A model generated the notes under the pieces. The model was given only the letters and a program-made list of their open reading frames with translations. It searched no databases and was not told the origin of the DNA. Position numbers and translations under genes: made by a program. 64,000 nt of DNA from NCBI GenBank assembly GCA_903955385.1, contig CAJBNH010000048.1, positions 1-64,000 of the forward strand, written 5' to 3'. Below are positions 15,681 to 27,856 of the stretch, in pieces; within the stretch, counting starts at the first letter, position 1; each line of letters starts with the position of its first letter. This stretch comes from an uncultured Myxococcales bacterium (GTDB lineage: Bacteria > Myxococcota_A > UBA9042).

Positions 15681-17192
15681 TCAAGCCGAGTCGCCGCTCC
15701 CGGTGTCCGGCATCTCGTGCCCGTTGCCCGCTGCGCCCATGTCGTGGGGCAGGCTGCCGCGCAGGCTGCGCAGGAACGAGTACGGCGTCTCGTGCAGGAA
15801 GTTCGACACCCGTGACGTGTAGATGTCGGCGTGCTGCTCGATCTGCCGGGCCAGCAGGCTCTTGTCGTTGCCGGCGCGCATCATCAGGCCCCAGAGGCGG
15901 TTGTGCAGGTGCCCAGCCGCCGCTGCCAGCGGGGCGATCGTGTTGTCCAGCGCCACCAGCCGCTCGCGCAAGACGTTCAGCTTCTCGGCGAGTTCGCTGT
16001 CGTGCCCCTCGATCGGCGCGCCATAGCCCGCGCGCTTGCGCATCCGCGCCACCCGCAGCTGCGAGAACGCAAACTCCAAGCGTTCCTTCTCGTTCATCAG
16101 CGCGTCGACGCGGTGCTGGCTCGGCCGCCAATCGGCGATCGCCGCGAGCTCCTCTTCCAGTTCGCGCAGGATCATCGCGGTGCGCCACTGCACCATCTTC
16201 TTCGACTGCCGCACGTCGCCGAACATGTGGTCGCCCACGTACAGGATTTGGTCGCCGTCGAGTCCCAGGGCCCGTTCGACGCGGTCTGCGGTGCCCCCGA
16301 AGTAGACCGCGCCCTCGCGCAGGGGCCCCTCGACCGGGCGCAACAGACCCGTCGCTTCTTCGATTACCTCGAACATCATCGGCGTGGTGCTGAAGAACCC
16401 TGGCTTGCGCGCCGACACCACGATCAGGGCGAACAGGTCGCGCCAACTGGTGCCCGCCGGCAGGTACCGGTCGAAGGCATACGACATCATCGGCTGGGTG
16501 TACGCCCACTCGGAATTCGTGATGAGCAGCAGCTTCTTGCCCGACTCGCGCTGGTCCAGCAGGGCCAGCGGCATCTCGGGGTCCAGCTCGACGTACAGGT
16601 CGGGGCGGGCCAGGATCTCGGCCTTCAGCTCGCCCTCCACGTGCGCGCGGTCGAGCGTATGGCGGACCTTGCGGTACAGCGCGTCGTAGCCCAGCACGTC
16701 GGGCAGCTCGCGGCGGTCGAGCAGGTCGACCAACTGCGCGTACATACAGCCTTCCGAGATCTCGAACAGCGTGTTCAGAAAGACGTAACGCGCGTCGGAC
16801 AGATCGACCAGCATGCGGCCGTACAGCTTGCGCTGGTCCTCCATCGCCAGCGGGTGGGTGCCGTGCATGCTCGACTTGATGTAGCCGAAACGATTGACCT
16901 TCAGCAGGTTGCCCAGCTGCTTGTCGATCACCAGCCCGCGCATGACGCGGTCGGGCTCGAACGCCAGGTCCTGCACCGGCCAGCCCTGCGACAGCAGCCG
17001 TTGGCGCAGGTGGGCGTACGCGCGGCCCTCCCACTTCACTACGTTGTAGTGGACCAGAGTGTAGTCCATGTCGTACCCGATCGCTTTGATGCTCCGCAGG
17101 TTCAGCGTGCGGTTGCAGAACAGGCGGCGGGACTCGGGAATGGGGGGCCATTCGGCGGCGAGGGCGGCGACGGAAGGATGCGGTGTGGTCAT
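15681..17192 (-). CDS. Cytosolic purine 5'-nucleotidase, HAD-IG type
   Basis: 503 residues of the HAD superfamily, subfamily IG (NT5C2-like, PF05761). Motif I is 'YDMDYTLVHY' with nucleophile Asp41 and acid/base Asp43; motif II is 'LLLITNS' (221-227); motif III includes Lys263 in 'SARKPGFF'; motif IV is 'VGDHMFGDV' with Asp321 and Asp326. It should hydrolyse IMP or GMP to nucleosides. A C-terminal helical region (about 350-480) is longer than the catalytic core and may mediate oligomerisation. The gene is divergent from aconitase, with 186 bases between the starts. Confidence 0.85.
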   Translation of the reverse strand: MTTPHPSVAALAAEWPPIPESRRLFCNRTLNLRSIKAIGYDMDYTLVHYNVVKWEGRAYAHLRQRLLSQGWPVQDLAFEPDRVMRGLVIDKQLGNLLKVNRFGYIKSSMHGTHPLAMEDQRKLYGRMLVDLSDARYVFLNTLFEISEGCMYAQLVDLLDRRELPDVLGYDALYRKVRHTLDRAHVEGELKAEILARPDLYVELDPEMPLALLDQRESGKKLLLITNSEWAYTQPMMSYAFDRYLPAGTSWRDLFALIVVSARKPGFFSTTPMMFEVIEEATGLLRPVEGPLREGAVYFGGTADRVERALGLDGDQILYVGDHMFGDVRQSKKMVQWRTAMILRELEEELAAIADWRPSQHRVDALMNEKERLEFAFSQLRVARMRKRAGYGAPIEGHDSELAEKLNVLRERLVALDNTIAPLAAAAGHLHNRLWGLMMRAGNDKSLLARQIEQHADIYTSRVSNFLHETPYSFLRSLRGSLPHDMGAAGNGHEMPDTGSGDSA

Positions 17193-17378
17193 GCCGACGA
17201 CTTTGCCATACGGGCGGGCAGGGCGCCACCGCGGACAGCCTTTCCCTTTGCCGACCGCGGGTGTATCTTCCGCGCGCAAGCCCGCCCAGGTCGCGGTGCT
17301 TTGGGGTAACCTACCGATTTGATGAATGTATGCCACCCTTGCCGGAGATCGGCCAAGGCGGGCGAGGAGACGTTTTCC

Positions 17379-20069
<2,691 letters not shown>

Positions 20070-20108
20070 CCTCCGTGTAGTTTCTCGCTGCCGGGCGCTC
20101 AAGCCCCA

Positions 20109-20138
20109 TTGCGTGACAACCCCGACACCCGGTAGATT
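20109..20138 (+). promoter_or_regulatory. Promoter of the large Cys-rich lipoprotein gene
   Basis: TTGCGT, 18-base spacer, TAGATT, with a GC-rich leader of about 138 bases before the ATG at 20283. Confidence 0.4.
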
Positions 20139-20282
20139 GCGCGCCGGAATCCCGGTCCAGCCCAATGGATCGGGGGTCTTTCCGGGCGAGACTTGCGCCT
20201 GGGCTCGGGCTCTAGCGGCAGCGCACCGCCCCCCCCCGTTCCGCCTGTTCCGCCCGTCCGTGTCGCGCCCATGGAGGCCTCG

Positions 20283-23200
20283 ATGTCCCGCCTCGGCTCC
20301 CGGCAGCACTGCCTGTGTCTGCTGCGTCCGCTGTTCTTGTTCCTCGCACTCACCTTTGCTGCGACCCTTGCCGCGTGCGGCAGCGATCCGGCGGCAACCG
20401 CAGATACGGCTGCCGTCACCGACGTTGCTGGCGATGAGATCGCAGAAGACGTCGACCCCGGTGTCGATGCCGTTGCGGACGCAGTGACGGACGCCGGGGA
20501 CTCGGTGGTCGGCCTGCCGTGCAAGATCGACGTCGATTGCGTCAATGCGGGTGGCAAGTGCAATCCGTACACCCACCTGTGCGGCGAGTGCGTAGTGTCG
20601 GCCGACTGCAAGACCCAGCCTGCGGTGTGCGAGGCGAGCCTGTGCGTGGCGCAGGCCCCTTGCACTGCCGCCGCAGACTGCAAGGCCGGTGGCAAGGTGT
20701 GCGACCCCACCGACAACGTGTGTGTCGCCTGCGTGACCAGCGCTGACTGCGCGCAAGGCCTTGAGTGCCACGCGCACCTCTGCCTGACGCCCGGTCAGGC
20801 GTGCGCCAGCACCAACGACTGCAAAGGCGGCAAGGTTTGCGACAAGGCGGCCGGCAAGTGCGCCGAGTGCGCGGTGGACGGCGACTGCGAGGCCTATCTG
20901 CACTGCGAAGAGGGTGTGTGCAGTGTCGACGCGTGCGGCGCCGGTCAGACGCAGTGCGACGCCCAGGACAAGATCCGCAAGTGCAAGTCCAACGGGTCGG
21001 GCTGGGTGGTCGAGACCTGTCCTGAGGGCGAAGTGTGCGCGTCCGGCCTGTGCCAGTCGCCGGCGTGCGAGCCGGGCAGCAAGGCGTGCGAGGGCAATGA
21101 CGTCATCACCTGCAACGCGACCGGCTTGGGCTGGAGCGCCCCCAAGGCGTGCGAAGGAAACGACACCTGCCAGTCCGGTCAGTGCGTTTCCTCCCTTTGC
21201 GTGGCGGACGAAAAGAAGTGCGGCGACGGCGCGGTGCTGGTCTGCAAGAGCGACGGCAACGGCTGGACGGTTGCCCCGTGCCCGCTGCTGCCTGGTACGC
21301 CGGGTCAGGCGTGCGTGGTCGAAGGCGGCGTGCCGAAGTGCATTCCGCTGTTGTGCGCGCCGGGCATGGGCTATTGCGAAGGTTCGATGGCCATGAAGTG
21401 CTCGCCCGACGGCATGTCGGCCGACCTGGTGACGGACTGTGGCACCGTGGCCAAGCAGATCTGCTCCGGCGGCCAGTGTGGGCCGCAGAAGTGCAATCCC
21501 GGCGACCAGATCTGCGCGGACCCCGGCACGCAGGCCGTGTGCGTGGACGGTTCGGTGGGCTGGACCAAGAAGGCGTGCCCGGAGGGGACCGGCTGCACCG
21601 ACGGCGTGTGCCTGCAGTTGCTGTGCCCGGCGGCGGAGTTCTTCTGCGACGGCAACGTCTTGCAGGAGTGCAGCGAGTCCGGAACGTCGGCGACCCTGAT
21701 CGAGGACTGCGCCCTGACCGGAAACGTCTGCTACCAGGGCAAGTGCAGCCCACTGCTGTGCAAAGCCGGGGCGACCCAGTGCAAGGGTGGGCAGATCGAC
21801 ACCTGCGACCAAAGCGGCATGTTCTACACCGTCTCAGACTGCCCGGACGGCGAGACGTGCGCTGGCGGGCTGTGCAAGCCGATCATCTGTCAGGCCGGCG
21901 TCTCGTACTGCGAGGCCGGCAAGTCGATGAAGTGCGACCCCACCGGAACCACGACGTCGGTGGCCGAGGCCTGCGCGGGCGCAAAGCCGTTCTGTCTGGA
22001 CGGCGTCTGCAGCGACAAGGCGTGCGTGCCCGGCGTGTTCAAGTGCGACGCAACGACGCTGAAGACCTGCAAGCCCGACGGCTCTGGATGGTCGGAGCAG
22101 TCCTGCGTAGACCCCAAGCCGTGCACCAACGACATCTGCGACCCCGTCGCCGGCAAGTGCAAGTACACCGCCAAGAATTGCGACGACGGCAACGCCTGCA
22201 CTACTGAGGTCTGCGATGCCGTCAAGGGATGCCAATACACGCCCGTCGTCAACGGCACCGGCTGCAACGACCAGAACGCGTGCACGTCCGGTGACACTTG
22301 CGACGCGGGCACGTGCAAGGGCGGTACGGCGGCTTGCGACGATGGCAACGCGTGCACCGACGACTCGTGCGACCCCCAGGTGGGCTGCAAGCACGCTGGC
22401 AACGTCGGCCTGTGCACCACGGATGACGGGGCGTGCGGACAGTGCGCCAACAGCACCTGCGGTTCTTTGGGGCCGTCCAAGGTGTGGGACCGCGTGTTCG
22501 CGACCGCATCCACCGGCTACACACCGGCCGAAGTCGCGCGCTACTCCGTCGTTGCCTTGGCGGACGGTGGCGCGGCGGTGGCCGGCACGACCAAGGTGGC
22601 CAACGGTCTGGCGGCGACGCTGCTGCGGGTCACCGACAAGTCTCAGGTCTCGTGGGAGAAGCAGTACCCGATGGGCACGGGCATGATTCAGACGGTCGTC
22701 CACCTCAGTAACGGCGGCTTTGCACTCGGCGGCACCATCAGCGAGTCGGGCGTGGACAAGGCGCTGTTGATTCGCGTCAAGGACGACGGCGAGTCCGCGG
22801 TGTCGACGTTCTACTCCCAGCAGTCCGACACGCGCGGCATGGTCGCGCTGCCCGACGGCGGCGTCGCGATGTACGGCAATCTGTTCAAGAAGGCGTGCTA
22901 CCTCGCCCTGATCAAGGACGACGGGACCAAGGTGGGCACCGGGACGACGTACGAGGCCAAGAGCGGCGCCGGCACCGACGACCAGGAGTGCAACGGCATC
23001 GCCCGCTTCCCGGACGGCTCGTTCGTGATGGTCGCCACCGTCCTGACCACTCCGACCAAGGTGATGGTTCGCAAGGTCGACTCGACGGGCAAGCTTCTGT
23101 ATTCGAAGCTGATCGAGGCGCCGCAGAACCTGCAGGGTCTTGCCGTGGTCACCACGCAGGACGGCGGGATTGGCGTCTCAGGCTCCGTGTTCCAGACCAC

Positions 23201-24026
23201 CGGCAGTGGGCATCAGGACGTCTGGCTCGCGCGCCTGACGCAGACGGTGGAACTGGTGTACCAGCGCACCTTTGGCGGCATGACGCGGGACGAGGCTGTG
23301 GGCCTGGCCGCGCTTTCGGACGGCGGTTTTGCCCTGTTCGGCCGCGCGAATTCGCTGCAGATCGGTGGCCCGGGCTGGTGGCTGATTCGCACCAACGCGG
23401 GCGGTGCTGCCCTTTGGAAGCAGGTCCATGCCGCCAAGTACGCCGACTACCGCGACGCGACCGGCATCGACGTCCGCCCCGGCGGCGGCTTCCTGCTGGT
23501 CGGCGCCGGCACTCCGGTCGGCAGCGCTTCGTGGAAGCCCCGCCTGATCGCCACCGATCCTTGGGGCAACGCCAGCTGCGCGACGTCGGGGCAGTGCGCC
23601 GAGCTGAACGCCAGCGGTTGCGACGACCAGAAGCAGTGCACGGCGGACATCTGCACGGCGGCAGAGGGCTGCCACCAGGTCTCGCTGCCCGAGGCGGCGC
23701 CTTGCGGCCAGTACGAGTACTGCGACGCGCTGAAGGTCTGCAAGGCCACCAAGTGTGGCGGCAACGGCTGCGAGCCCGGCGAGACGCTGCAGAATTGCCC
23801 GCAGGACTGCCCCGCGACCTGCGGCGACGGCAAGTGCACGCCCGGTGAGAGTGCGGCCGCCTGCGCCAAGGATTGTGGCGGCTGCGTCAAGACCGCCACG
23901 GCCGGCTGCACGAACTGCGGTTGCTCGGCCTGCGTTTGCGCCAAGGACCCGCTGTGCTGCTCAACGGCGTGGGACGATGGCTGCGTGGTGCTTTGCAACG
24001 AGTGCTCGCCCGGCCTCTGCAAGTAG
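20283..24026 (+). CDS. Giant Cys-rich repeat lipoprotein with a beta-propeller-like middle
   Basis: 1247 residues. Lipobox LAAC puts the lipid on Cys32; an Asp/Ala/Val/Thr linker follows (about 36-75). Residues about 80-635 hold some nine Cys-rich modules of roughly 50 residues ('C-x-D-G-x-G-W ... CPEGxxCxxGxC'), then dickerin-like '[12 protein letters not shown]' units (635-725). Residues about 740-1090 lack Cys clusters and have repeated 'ALxDGGxxxxG' strands, like the delta-60/SBBP repeats of beta-propellers. The C-terminus returns to Cys-rich motifs ('[11 protein letters not shown]'). GGAGG sits 5 bases before the ATG at 20283. A surface adhesion or recognition role is inferred; no enzymatic motif is visible. 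Confidence 0.8.
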   Translation: MSRLGSRQHCLCLLRPLFLFLALTFAATLAACGSDPAATADTAAVTDVAGDEIAEDVDPGVDAVADAVTDAGDSVVGLPCKIDVDCVNAGGKCNPYTHLCGECVVSADCKTQPAVCEASLCVAQAPCTAAADCKAGGKVCDPTDNVCVACVTSADCAQGLECHAHLCLTPGQACASTNDCKGGKVCDKAAGKCAECAVDGDCEAYLHCEEGVCSVDACGAGQTQCDAQDKIRKCKSNGSGWVVETCPEGEVCASGLCQSPACEPGSKACEGNDVITCNATGLGWSAPKACEGNDTCQSGQCVSSLCVADEKKCGDGAVLVCKSDGNGWTVAPCPLLPGTPGQACVVEGGVPKCIPLLCAPGMGYCEGSMAMKCSPDGMSADLVTDCGTVAKQICSGGQCGPQKCNPGDQICADPGTQAVCVDGSVGWTKKACPEGTGCTDGVCLQLLCPAAEFFCDGNVLQECSESGTSATLIEDCALTGNVCYQGKCSPLLCKAGATQCKGGQIDTCDQSGMFYTVSDCPDGETCAGGLCKPIICQAGVSYCEAGKSMKCDPTGTTTSVAEACAGAKPFCLDGVCSDKACVPGVFKCDATTLKTCKPDGSGWSEQSCVDPKPCTNDICDPVAGKCKYTAKNCDDGNACTTEVCDAVKGCQYTPVVNGTGCNDQNACTSGDTCDAGTCKGGTAACDDGNACTDDSCDPQVGCKHAGNVGLCTTDDGACGQCANSTCGSLGPSKVWDRVFATASTGYTPAEVARYSVVALADGGAAVAGTTKVANGLAATLLRVTDKSQVSWEKQYPMGTGMIQTVVHLSNGGFALGGTISESGVDKALLIRVKDDGESAVSTFYSQQSDTRGMVALPDGGVAMYGNLFKKACYLALIKDDGTKVGTGTTYEAKSGAGTDDQECNGIARFPDGSFVMVATVLTTPTKVMVRKVDSTGKLLYSKLIEAPQNLQGLAVVTTQDGGIGVSGSVFQTTGSGHQDVWLARLTQTVELVYQRTFGGMTRDEAVGLAALSDGGFALFGRANSLQIGGPGWWLIRTNAGGAALWKQVHAAKYADYRDATGIDVRPGGGFLLVGAGTPVGSASWKPRLIATDPWGNASCATSGQCAELNASGCDDQKQCTADICTAAEGCHQVSLPEAAPCGQYEYCDALKVCKATKCGGNGCEPGETLQNCPQDCPATCGDGKCTPGESAAACAKDCGGCVKTATAGCTNCGCSACVCAKDPLCCSTAWDDGCVVLCNECSPGLCK

Positions 24027-24086
24027 CGCTGACCGCGACGGACCTCTGGAAGTCGGGCGGTTGTGCCGACGCTGGCGCCCGGTGAC

Positions 24087-26498
24087 TCACCCCCGAGCCA
24101 GTGGACACATCTTCTCGGGAAACGAACGTTCGCCCAACTTGGCGAACTCGCAAAACACCATGCCATCCGCAACCTTGGTGATGGTGCCTGCGCCATAGCG
24201 GGCGTGACGGACGACCTGTCCTTGGCACCAAGGGCTCGCCGCAAGTGCCGCGTTTTCCGCAGGTGCCGACTGGGCTTGCCCCGCGGTTTCTGCGCCGACG
24301 GCCGGCCCCACCTCAGGTGCCGCCTCTGGTGCATCCAGCCACCGCGTGGACGCCACCGGCAGCGGCAGCAGGTACGGGCTGGGCATCGCCAGCGCCTGGG
24401 CGTGCGCGGGCTGCGTGTGGTAGGACAGCTCGACCTCGTCCTTGGCGCGCGTGATGCCGACGAACAGCAGACGGCGTTCTTCGGCGTCGGCGGCAGGGTC
24501 GCCCCAGGTGCTGGCCAGCGGGACCATGCCCTGATTCACGCCGCTGATGAAGACATGGCGACATTCAAGGCCTTTCGCTGCGTGCAGGGTCAGCAGCTTC
24601 ACCGACTCGGCTTGGGGGTCGACGGTCTCGGTGATGGCTCCCAGGCCGCCCAGCGCGGTCTGGTCCAGCGCGCGCTCGAACGCCTGCCGAACCGGACCTC
24701 CGTCGGTGGCGCAGAACCGCTCAACGCTGGCCAGCCACTGTCGCGCGTGCCCCAGATCGCGGGGGTGCTCTGCAGACGCCGGGCGCAAGCGAAGAGGCAG
24801 GGCCAGCTGCGCCTCCAGAACCTCAGCAAGGCCGTCGGCGTCGGGCAGGGTGGCCAACCAGGCTCCCAGTAGCTCCAGGCGTCTGCAGAGGTCCAAGGTC
24901 TCCGTCAAGGCCTTGCGCGACCCGGATCCGGGCAGACTCGGGTCGCCCGCGGTCCGCTTGTCAGCGAGTCGGATCTGCAGGAAGGCCTGTGCAGCAGCCA
25001 GACCGCTGATGGCGTGCTTGTCGCAAAACCCTTGGTACGACTTGAGGTTCCATGCCTTGGCGGGCAGACAGCCGTAAGCCGGATGGGTCAGGACCGCTCG
25101 AACGCTCTCGGCGTCCCCCGTCTGAACTGCCGCTTGCAACAGACGCAGCAGCCATGCCGCCGCCGGCTGGTCGCGCAGGGTCGCGCGGGTCGGCTCTTCG
25201 CAAGGGATGTCGCGGTCGCCCAACGCCTCGCGAAACACCTCTCCCTGCCGACGGGTGCGGAACAGAATGGCGACCTCGCGGTAGGGCACGCCCCCCTGAT
25301 GCAGCCGCGCAATCCGTTCGCAGAGGTACTGCGCCTCCAGGAAGGGGTTGTGGTGCCGACGAATCGTGACGGGCGACCCGGAATCCCTTGTGGCGACGAG
25401 GGGTTGTCCGCCGCCCGGCTGCTGCAGGCCCAGGACCGACCGTGCACACGCGAGGATGCTGGCGGTCGAGCGGTAGTTGACGGGCAGGGTATGCGTCGTG
25501 CATCCGAACTCCGCCTGCACTTGATCGAAAAGCTCCGGTGTGCTGCCTCGCCACGCGTAAATGACCTGCGACGGGTCGCCCACCGCGAACAGACGGGTCT
25601 CCGGGCCTCGCAAGCGCCGCAGGAGCTCGAGCTGCCGACCGTCGCAGTCCTGAAACTCGTCGACGATGACCCAGCGAGGGAACTGGAAGGCGTCACCGGG
25701 ATGGGCCAACAGGGCGGTGGTGTGGGCAATCAGGTCGTCGAAGTCCATGACGTTGCGCAGAATCTTCTCGTCGGTTGCCAGTTGCGCCAGCTGGGGCAGG
25801 TCGTCATCGGCTCGCATGGCACCGTAACGCCGTTCGCCTCGCGACAAGGCCTCAAGCCGTTGGGGCAGCTTGGCCGCGTACTTCACGTTCAGGCGGTGTT
25901 GGGCGATCAGACGCTCCCACAGCGCCTCGCTTCCGGCTTGGTCCAACACCGAGAACCCGCGTCGAAACCCAAGGTGCTCGACCGGCAACACCCGCGACAG
26001 CAGCGACCGGGCGACGGAGTGGAAGGTGCCCATCAGCCAGAAGTCCTGCGGCGTGTGGGGCAGCCCGGCGTCCGCCAGAGCCTCGATGCGCGTCCGAATT
26101 TCGCCCGCTGCCTTGTGCGTGAACGTCAGGACCGCCATCTCTCGCAGCGGTACGTCCTGAATCAGGTGCAGATACAGGACTTTATGGACCAGAACCGCCG
26201 TCTTGCCGCTGCCGACCTGCGCGCGTACCAGCGCCGCCGGCTCATCGGAAAACACTGCGCGCAGCTGCCACGGGTTCAGGCGCGACAGGCTCTGGTGCAG
26301 CGGTGGGTGGCGGTCGAGGACCCGGTCCAGCTGGGCTTGCAGGTCGGCCGGTAAAGGCTCGGCCAGCGCTGAGGCTGCGGTGACACCCGCGGGGACCTCT
26401 GCCGGACCCTGTGGGCCGAACAGCGACCTCGCAACCGCCAGCGGCTCGTCGGCCTTGCGGCGGTTGTCGCGGAGCTGGCGGCGGAGGTCCTTGAACAT
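24087..26498 (-). CDS. UvrD/Rep-family DNA helicase
   Basis: 803 residues of superfamily 1A. Motifs in order: Q motif 'LNPWQLRAV' (74-82), Walker A 'AQVGSGKTA' (93-101), Walker B 'VDEFQD' (279-284), motif III 'GDPSQVIYAWRG' (307-318), motif V 'LLTLHAAKGLE' and motif VI 'LFVGITRAKDEVELSYH'. The end (about 755-800) has a Tudor-like PcrA/UvrD tail ('VVRHARYGAGTITKV') that can contact RNA polymerase or UvrB. It should unwind DNA 3' to 5' in repair or fork restart. Residues 1-60 are a non-conserved extension. A LexA-like palindrome overlaps its promoter, so SOS control is inferred. No strong ribosome site precedes the ATG. Confidence 0.9.
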   Translation of the reverse strand: MFKDLRRQLRDNRRKADEPLAVARSLFGPQGPAEVPAGVTAASALAEPLPADLQAQLDRVLDRHPPLHQSLSRLNPWQLRAVFSDEPAALVRAQVGSGKTAVLVHKVLYLHLIQDVPLREMAVLTFTHKAAGEIRTRIEALADAGLPHTPQDFWLMGTFHSVARSLLSRVLPVEHLGFRRGFSVLDQAGSEALWERLIAQHRLNVKYAAKLPQRLEALSRGERRYGAMRADDDLPQLAQLATDEKILRNVMDFDDLIAHTTALLAHPGDAFQFPRWVIVDEFQDCDGRQLELLRRLRGPETRLFAVGDPSQVIYAWRGSTPELFDQVQAEFGCTTHTLPVNYRSTASILACARSVLGLQQPGGGQPLVATRDSGSPVTIRRHHNPFLEAQYLCERIARLHQGGVPYREVAILFRTRRQGEVFREALGDRDIPCEEPTRATLRDQPAAAWLLRLLQAAVQTGDAESVRAVLTHPAYGCLPAKAWNLKSYQGFCDKHAISGLAAAQAFLQIRLADKRTAGDPSLPGSGSRKALTETLDLCRRLELLGAWLATLPDADGLAEVLEAQLALPLRLRPASAEHPRDLGHARQWLASVERFCATDGGPVRQAFERALDQTALGGLGAITETVDPQAESVKLLTLHAAKGLECRHVFISGVNQGMVPLASTWGDPAADAEERRLLFVGITRAKDEVELSYHTQPAHAQALAMPSPYLLPLPVASTRWLDAPEAAPEVGPAVGAETAGQAQSAPAENAALAASPWCQGQVVRHARYGAGTITKVADGMVFCEFAKLGERSFPEKMCPLARG

Positions 26499-26535
26499 CG
26501 CGACACGGGCCGCGAGTTCAGGGCGGCAGCGGGGG

Positions 26536-26566
26536 ATGGTAGGCGAGACTGAACGGATGTCCAGTG
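26536..26566 (-). promoter_or_regulatory. UvrD-like helicase promoter with LexA-like operator
   Basis: TGGACA (26563-26558), 16-base spacer, TACCAT (26541-26536). CTGGACATCCGTTCAG (26564-26549) covers the -35. Twenty-one identical bases (26546-26566) recur at 30654-30674 in front of the DUF1998 helicase. Confidence 0.6.
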
Positions 26567-26576
26567 AGATCGGGGG

Positions 26577-27776
26577 TCAGGGCACTGACTTGGCGCAGCG
26601 GAAGCCCTGGCTCGAGTACTGCTCTCCCGGTCCGGCCGGCACGCGAGACGACACCCGCAGCTCCCCAACGGGGTGAGCAAAGCTGCCGCCCTTCATCACC
26701 TTGTAACCAGTGTTGCCGGGTCCCTGCGGGTCGACGGCCGGATCGGCGCTGAACGGGCCGTACCAGTCGGCGACCCACTCTTGCACGTTGCCCGCCATGT
26801 CGTAGAGGCCGTAGGCGTTGGCCGCGCTCTGCGTGCCGACCGGCGACGTCAGGCCGGTGTTGCAGCCGATCTCGTCCGTCTTGAACGACGCAGAGCTGGC
26901 TTGGTCCTTGGAGCACGTCGGATTCTCATCGCCCCACGGGAACTTGCCGACCTTGCCACCGTGCGCCGCCCGCTCCCACTCGGCCTCGGTCGGCAGCCGA
27001 CCGCCGGACCACTTGCAGAAGGCGTTGGCGTCGTCCCAGCGCGCCCCGTTCATCGGTTGCTTGCCGCGGCCGTCCTTGCCCCAGTTGAACCAATTCGCGA
27101 ACAACCACTGGGCAAGCCCGCAAGCGTTCTGGCCCACGCAAACCTGATACCGCTCGACGGTGACCTCGTAGGTGTCCAGATAGAACGCCTTGACCGTCAC
27201 GGTGTGCTGCGGGCTCTGATCCGCGGGACAAGTGTCGCCGGTGGCGCAGCCCATCTGGAAGGTTCCGCCTGGCACGTAGACCATGCCGTCGGGGGCGTTC
27301 TTCGCGCACGCGCCGCTCTTGCAACTGGTGCCGGTGGGGCAGAATTCCTCCTCCCAGCCCGAGCCGTCGGCCTTGCAGGTCGCCAGCGTGTCGCCCGCGC
27401 ACATGGCAACGCCGGGCACGCAGGACAGGGCAACGTCGCCTGCAACGTCGTTCGCAACATCGTCCGCAGTGTCCTTGACGACGTCGGGGGCGGTGTCGAC
27501 CGGAATGTCCGGCGCAACGTCAGGGGCTACATCCACCGTGGTGTCGGGTACTTGGGTGCCGTCTGGCGCTTCCTCGCCGTCGGTGGCCGTCGCGTCAGCT
27601 CCGGGGTCGACCACTTCCGTCGCGTCGTCGGCAACGTCCGCCAGGCCGTCTGGCAGGGTGTTGCCGGTGTCGGAGAAGGCTGCCTCTGGTGTGGGCGCTT
27701 CGACGTCAGAGCAAGCCGGGAGGACAAGCGAAGACATCAGCAGAATCAGGAAGATCAAGCTGGATCGGTCAAGCAT
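26577..27776 (-). CDS. Lipoprotein with formylglycine-generating-enzyme-like (SUMF1) domain
   Basis: 399 residues. Lipobox LPAC (Cys22), then an Asp/Val/Thr/Pro-rich linker (about 25-125) with repeats like DVAPDIPVDTAPDV, a small Cys motif (about 130-165), then an FGE/SUMF1 domain from 'DGMVYVPGGTFQMG' (about 170) to 'SSQGFRCAKSVP' at the end. The substrate loop reads KGGSFAHPVGELRVSSR, without the catalytic cysteines that true FGE has after RGGSW, so oxidation of sulfatase Cys is unlikely. Such domains also occur in non-catalytic, carbohydrate- or lectin-like roles. It sits between two helicase genes with its own promoter. Confidence 0.82.
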   Translation of the reverse strand: MLDRSSLIFLILLMSSLVLPACSDVEAPTPEAAFSDTGNTLPDGLADVADDATEVVDPGADATATDGEEAPDGTQVPDTTVDVAPDVAPDIPVDTAPDVVKDTADDVANDVAGDVALSCVPGVAMCAGDTLATCKADGSGWEEEFCPTGTSCKSGACAKNAPDGMVYVPGGTFQMGCATGDTCPADQSPQHTVTVKAFYLDTYEVTVERYQVCVGQNACGLAQWLFANWFNWGKDGRGKQPMNGARWDDANAFCKWSGGRLPTEAEWERAAHGGKVGKFPWGDENPTCSKDQASSASFKTDEIGCNTGLTSPVGTQSAANAYGLYDMAGNVQEWVADWYGPFSADPAVDPQGPGNTGYKVMKGGSFAHPVGELRVSSRVPAGPGEQYSSQGFRCAKSVP

Positions 27777-27790
27777 GCGATGACTCAATT

Positions 27791-27805
27791 CGCGACGCTG
27801 TCGCG
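27791..27805. promoter_or_regulatory. Hairpin in the leader of the SUMF1-domain lipoprotein gene
   Basis: CGCGAC-GCT-GTCGCG, a perfect 6-bp inverted repeat, 15 bases upstream of the ATG at 27776 and just downstream of the predicted transcription start. It could hinder initiation or be an operator. Confidence 0.35.
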
Positions 27806-27815
27806 CAGGTGTGGC

Positions 27816-27844
27816 ATCGTAGCAGTCCGGCCCGGTCAGGTCAC
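27816..27844 (-). promoter_or_regulatory. Promoter of the SUMF1-domain lipoprotein gene
   Basis: GTGACC (27844-27839), 17-base spacer, TACGAT (27821-27816), minus strand, in the 80-base gap after the DUF1998 helicase stop. Confidence 0.35.
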
Positions 27845-27856
27845 CGGCACTCGTCC

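Noticed and set aside
17193-17378. Iron-responsive or sigma-70 promoter for acnA
   Set aside because: I could not find a hexamer pair with good spacing or a Fur-like palindrome in this gap, so no promoter was listed.
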